Shown here in pieces: positions 61,381 to 64,000 of a stretch of 64,000 bases of DNA (positions are counted from its first letter, which is position 1; each line of letters begins with the position of its first letter). The translations under genes were made by a program, and so were the position numbers. Below the pieces are notes generated by a model that searched no databases, was not told the DNA's origin, and saw only the letters and a program-made list of their open reading frames with translations. Origin of the DNA: Brachypodium distachyon (lineage: Eukaryota > Streptophyta > Magnoliopsida > Poales > Poaceae); the NCBI RefSeq assembly GCF_000005505.3, contig NC_016131.3:57459355-57523354 (forward strand). The letters run 5' to 3'.

Positions 61381-61489
61381 ATCCAGAGCAGCCCGCGGTG
61401 CGGGGTTTTGCTTTCTTCGCCTGGCCCGCGACGACAGACACACAGGAGAAGGGGATCAGGGGACTGCTCGCCCGCACGCACGCACGCCA

Positions 61490-63828
61490 ATGGCAGGTTC
61501 GTTCCCTTCGCCTTTCCCCTCCCTCCTCCCAAACCCTAGATCCCTCGATCCCTTTCCGCCCTGCCCGAATTCGACCCTCCCCTAGCGCGAATAATCCGGC
61601 CCCCTCGCTCCGTTCCGCGTCGGGATGGTTTGTTCGAATTACTCCAGGAGTATTTTTTTTGTGTGCTTTTCCCCCTCCTGGAGGAGGAGGCGAGATTTGA
61701 GGTGCTCGGGGGGACTGTTCTCCGCTAGTCCGGTTGCTCCAGCTGCCTCGTCGTCGGTGGAGGAACCAGCGCCAGTTGATTGATTAATTTTATTTATTAC
61801 GTACTCCGTATAAGGTTTGGTGGGGGTTGGTTCGCTCTGTTGTTTACGGCGCGCGCGGAGATGCGGGGCGGGGAGCTCTTCGATGGGGGTTCGTGGTGGT
61901 CTCGGTCTCCAAGTAGCTTGATCCAGCCGTTGCGTGGTTGGTTTGCTTGATTCGCTAGGGTTTGGGTTCCGCTCGAGAGAACTTTGCTGGTAAGAGTTTA
62001 GAAGGCATCGTGGGGGTTCTCGGTTATGCGCGTGTTGAATTGGTTACCGTTGACTCGGCCTGTAGGCTTACGACTAGTTTGTTTGTGTTGATAAAACTAT
62101 TTCCCTTCTGTTCCACAGGTTTGATAGTCGGTTTAAATGAGATTCTTAGGCGAGTCATGCGTGTTGACTTCTGCATTTGGAGCATTTTGGTTTTGCTCGT
62201 GTATTTAGCTAGCTCACCGGCTCTGGCTGCATCATAATGCCTTCTAAGTGACTGGTTGTGCCTCACATGTTGATATTTCTCGTTGGCTGGGATCAATCCT
62301 GATGTTTACTCATCTACGCATTGTGCAGGTGCGCCACCAAAACCGTGGGAGCGTGCTGGGGCCGAGGGAACATCTGGTCCAGCACCATTCAAGCCACCGT
62401 CTGGTGGCAGCACTAGCGATGTCGTCGAAGCTTCTGGTACAGCTAAACCTGGAGAGACAATTGCTGCTACAACTGCCAATGTAAGTAACCCTGTCTCCAG
62501 GACTATGCCCCAACGTCCTTGGCAGCAGCAGACAGGCTATGGAAATTCTTACGGAGGTAATTCAACTGCTTTAAAGTCTCTCTAATTTGTGGTCGTAGAG
62601 TAGCAAGGCAGTTGTGGTTCTGAGAATGTAACGCTTCCTCTCTGGTACAGGAGCAGGATATGGGTCCAATATGTATAGTTCACTTGGTGGATATGGCAAT
62701 ACTTATGGTAGCGGTGGGATGTATGGAAATAGCATGTACTCAAGCTATGGAGGAGGTGGTGGCCTCTATGGAGGTTCTGGGATGTACGGTGGAGGCATGT
62801 ATAACAGTGGGATGGGAGGCTCTTACGGTGGTTACGGCATGGGCGGTATGGGTGGCATGGGCGGAATGGGTGGTATGGGTGGCATGGGCGGTATGGGTCC
62901 TTACGGTAATCCGGATCCGAATTCATTTGGCCCTCCCGCAGCGCCACCAGGTTTCTGGGTCTCCTTCCTACGAGTGGTATAATACTTTACTTTCCCATTG
63001 ATCTTGATTATGTTTGTTTTTGATCCAGTTCACATTGAAGTGTTCACTCATGTGAAATATCGATTATAATCTTCTGCTGCCCAAAACAACCCAGTATTGA
63101 CTGTACGTTCTTACAAATTACCCACTTTGTTTTACTCTGGAGTTTGGATTTGTTATAGATTTCTAGAGTGGTGAACCTATATTGATATCCGTAGTTACAC
63201 GGGCTCCAGTTGATGTACATTTTTGTGTGTGATGTTGATGCGAACAATTGACCATTCTTTTTGGAACGGAGATATTATCATATATATGCAGTACTATTGA
63301 AGTTTATAATGTTAATGGTGTGTGCAAAAGTACACATCATTCTTTACAATATACTCCGTATGAATTATTACAATTTCCTTCATACTTTGACAGTTTAGCC
63401 TTGCGCTTAATCTTTCGAAAGCAATTCTTCTTAACAATATCTTGACCTTGCTGCAGATGCATGGTGCCGTCAGTTTCTTTGGGCGAGTTGCATTCCTTGT
63501 TGAGCAGAACACACAAGCCTTCTATTTATTCATTACAGCTATGTTGCAGGTACTGTTCATTTACACCTTTTCCCTTGTATTGTGGTTCAAATACGTTGCT
63601 CAAATTTGTACTAAATTAGTGTTACTGTGATTGTCATAGCTCTTCGATCGGTCTGGTATGCTTTACGGCGAGCTTGCAAGATTTGTCTTGCGCCTGCTAG
63701 GAGTCCGAACAAAGTCAAAGAAGGGCCGTGTTCAGGGTCCAGAGGCCCCGGCATTCGAGGGTCCTGGCCAGCAGTTTCTCGAGGCACCAAAAGGCAACAA
63801 CTCGTGGGACAGTGTTTGGGGAAACTAA
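61490..63828 (+). CDS. PEX13: Peroxisomal membrane protein PEX13 (peroxin-13)
   Basis: There are five exons: 61490-61496, 62329-62556, 62651-62976, 63457-63549 and 63640-63828, giving 280 aa with consistent GT..AG junctions. The N-terminal part begins MAGAPPKPWERAG, the conserved PPKPWE motif of peroxin-13. It is followed by a long Gly/Tyr/Met-rich stretch with six or seven GGMG units encoded near 62843-62900. After that come the conserved membrane region (GFWVSFLRVVMHGAVSFFGR, then VAFLVEQNTQAFYLFITAML) and the tail SGMLYGELARFVLRLLGVR. The plant protein lacks the C-terminal SH3 domain of yeast and animal PEX13. It forms, with PEX14, the docking site for PEX5/PEX7 cargo receptors; YG-rich regions of PEX13 build the import channel. 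The first coding exon is just 7 bases. Confidence 0.94.
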
Positions 63829-64000
63829 GATATGCATTGCCTTTTAAATTTATGTAGAAACATACAGTTTGTGAAGGAAAGGTTACTGAAGCTTGCATTG
63901 TCAGAGGTGAACCAGAAACCGAAGGAGAGTAGATGTTAAAGACGTATTATCTGTTGGTTAGCGGAAAACAGAAAGAGCTATTCTATTGCCTCTGTGATTG
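63829..64000 (+). other. 3' UTR of PEX13
   Basis: This is T- and A-rich sequence after the PEX13 stop, running to the window edge. No further gene is seen. Confidence 0.55.

Noticed and set aside
1..64000. tRNA, rRNA, CRISPR or bacterial-type operon features
   Set aside because: None was seen. The gene structures are spliced and plant-like, and no cloverleaf with a T-arm ggttcga pattern or regular spaced repeats was found.

Overview
The window is plant nuclear DNA, most likely from a pooid grass (Brachypodium or a Triticeae relative). The evidence is GC-rich monocot-type exons with GT..AG introns, many Stowaway MITEs with CTCCCTCCG termini, and a solo LTR whose ends match the BARE1/Angela Copia family. 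One convincing protein-coding gene per roughly 10 kb fits a compact genome or a gene-rich segment. From memory only and unverified, the gene order resembles a stretch of rice chromosome 7 short arm.

Layout. A CC-type glutaredoxin (4.8-5.2 kb) is followed by transposon-rich DNA. This holds a Mutator-like element (7.18-10.71 kb) with a solo LTR nested inside it, then an old LTR-like block (12.14-15.24 kb). An inositol-transporter gene (19.04-21.0 kb) sits between two colinear inverted arms of about 1.3 kb (15.56-18.88 and 21.30-22.67 kb). The left arm carries a truncated LINE and the right arm a Tourist-like MITE. Next come a six-exon SMC5/6-complex NSE3 (MAGE-domain) gene (23.64-25.63 kb) and about 9 kb of MITE-dotted intergenic DNA. 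A CIN-class TCP transcription factor with a miR319 target site (35.86-37.19 kb) probably has a 3.3-kb intron in its 3' UTR. A second inverted duplication (41.86-44.88 and 49.83-52.0 kb) carries two decayed F-box genes around a 5-kb spacer rich in hAT MITEs. An LRR receptor kinase (minus strand, 53.80-57.38 kb) and the peroxisomal import gene PEX13 (61.49-63.83 kb) complete the window.

The genes do not form a pathway. They are independent single genes for redox and transcription control, inositol uptake, genome maintenance, leaf growth control, surface signalling and peroxisome import. No tRNA, rRNA or CRISPR feature was recognised.

The most interesting content is architectural. A whole transporter gene is framed by ancient inverted arms, and each arm preserves the other's pre-insertion site. 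A second gene-scale inverted duplication lies 19 kb away. Several nested transposons have readable target-site duplications. Removing one solo LTR rejoins a 185-codon frame inside a Mutator element. A set of tiny poly-A-anchored insertions carries its own target duplications.
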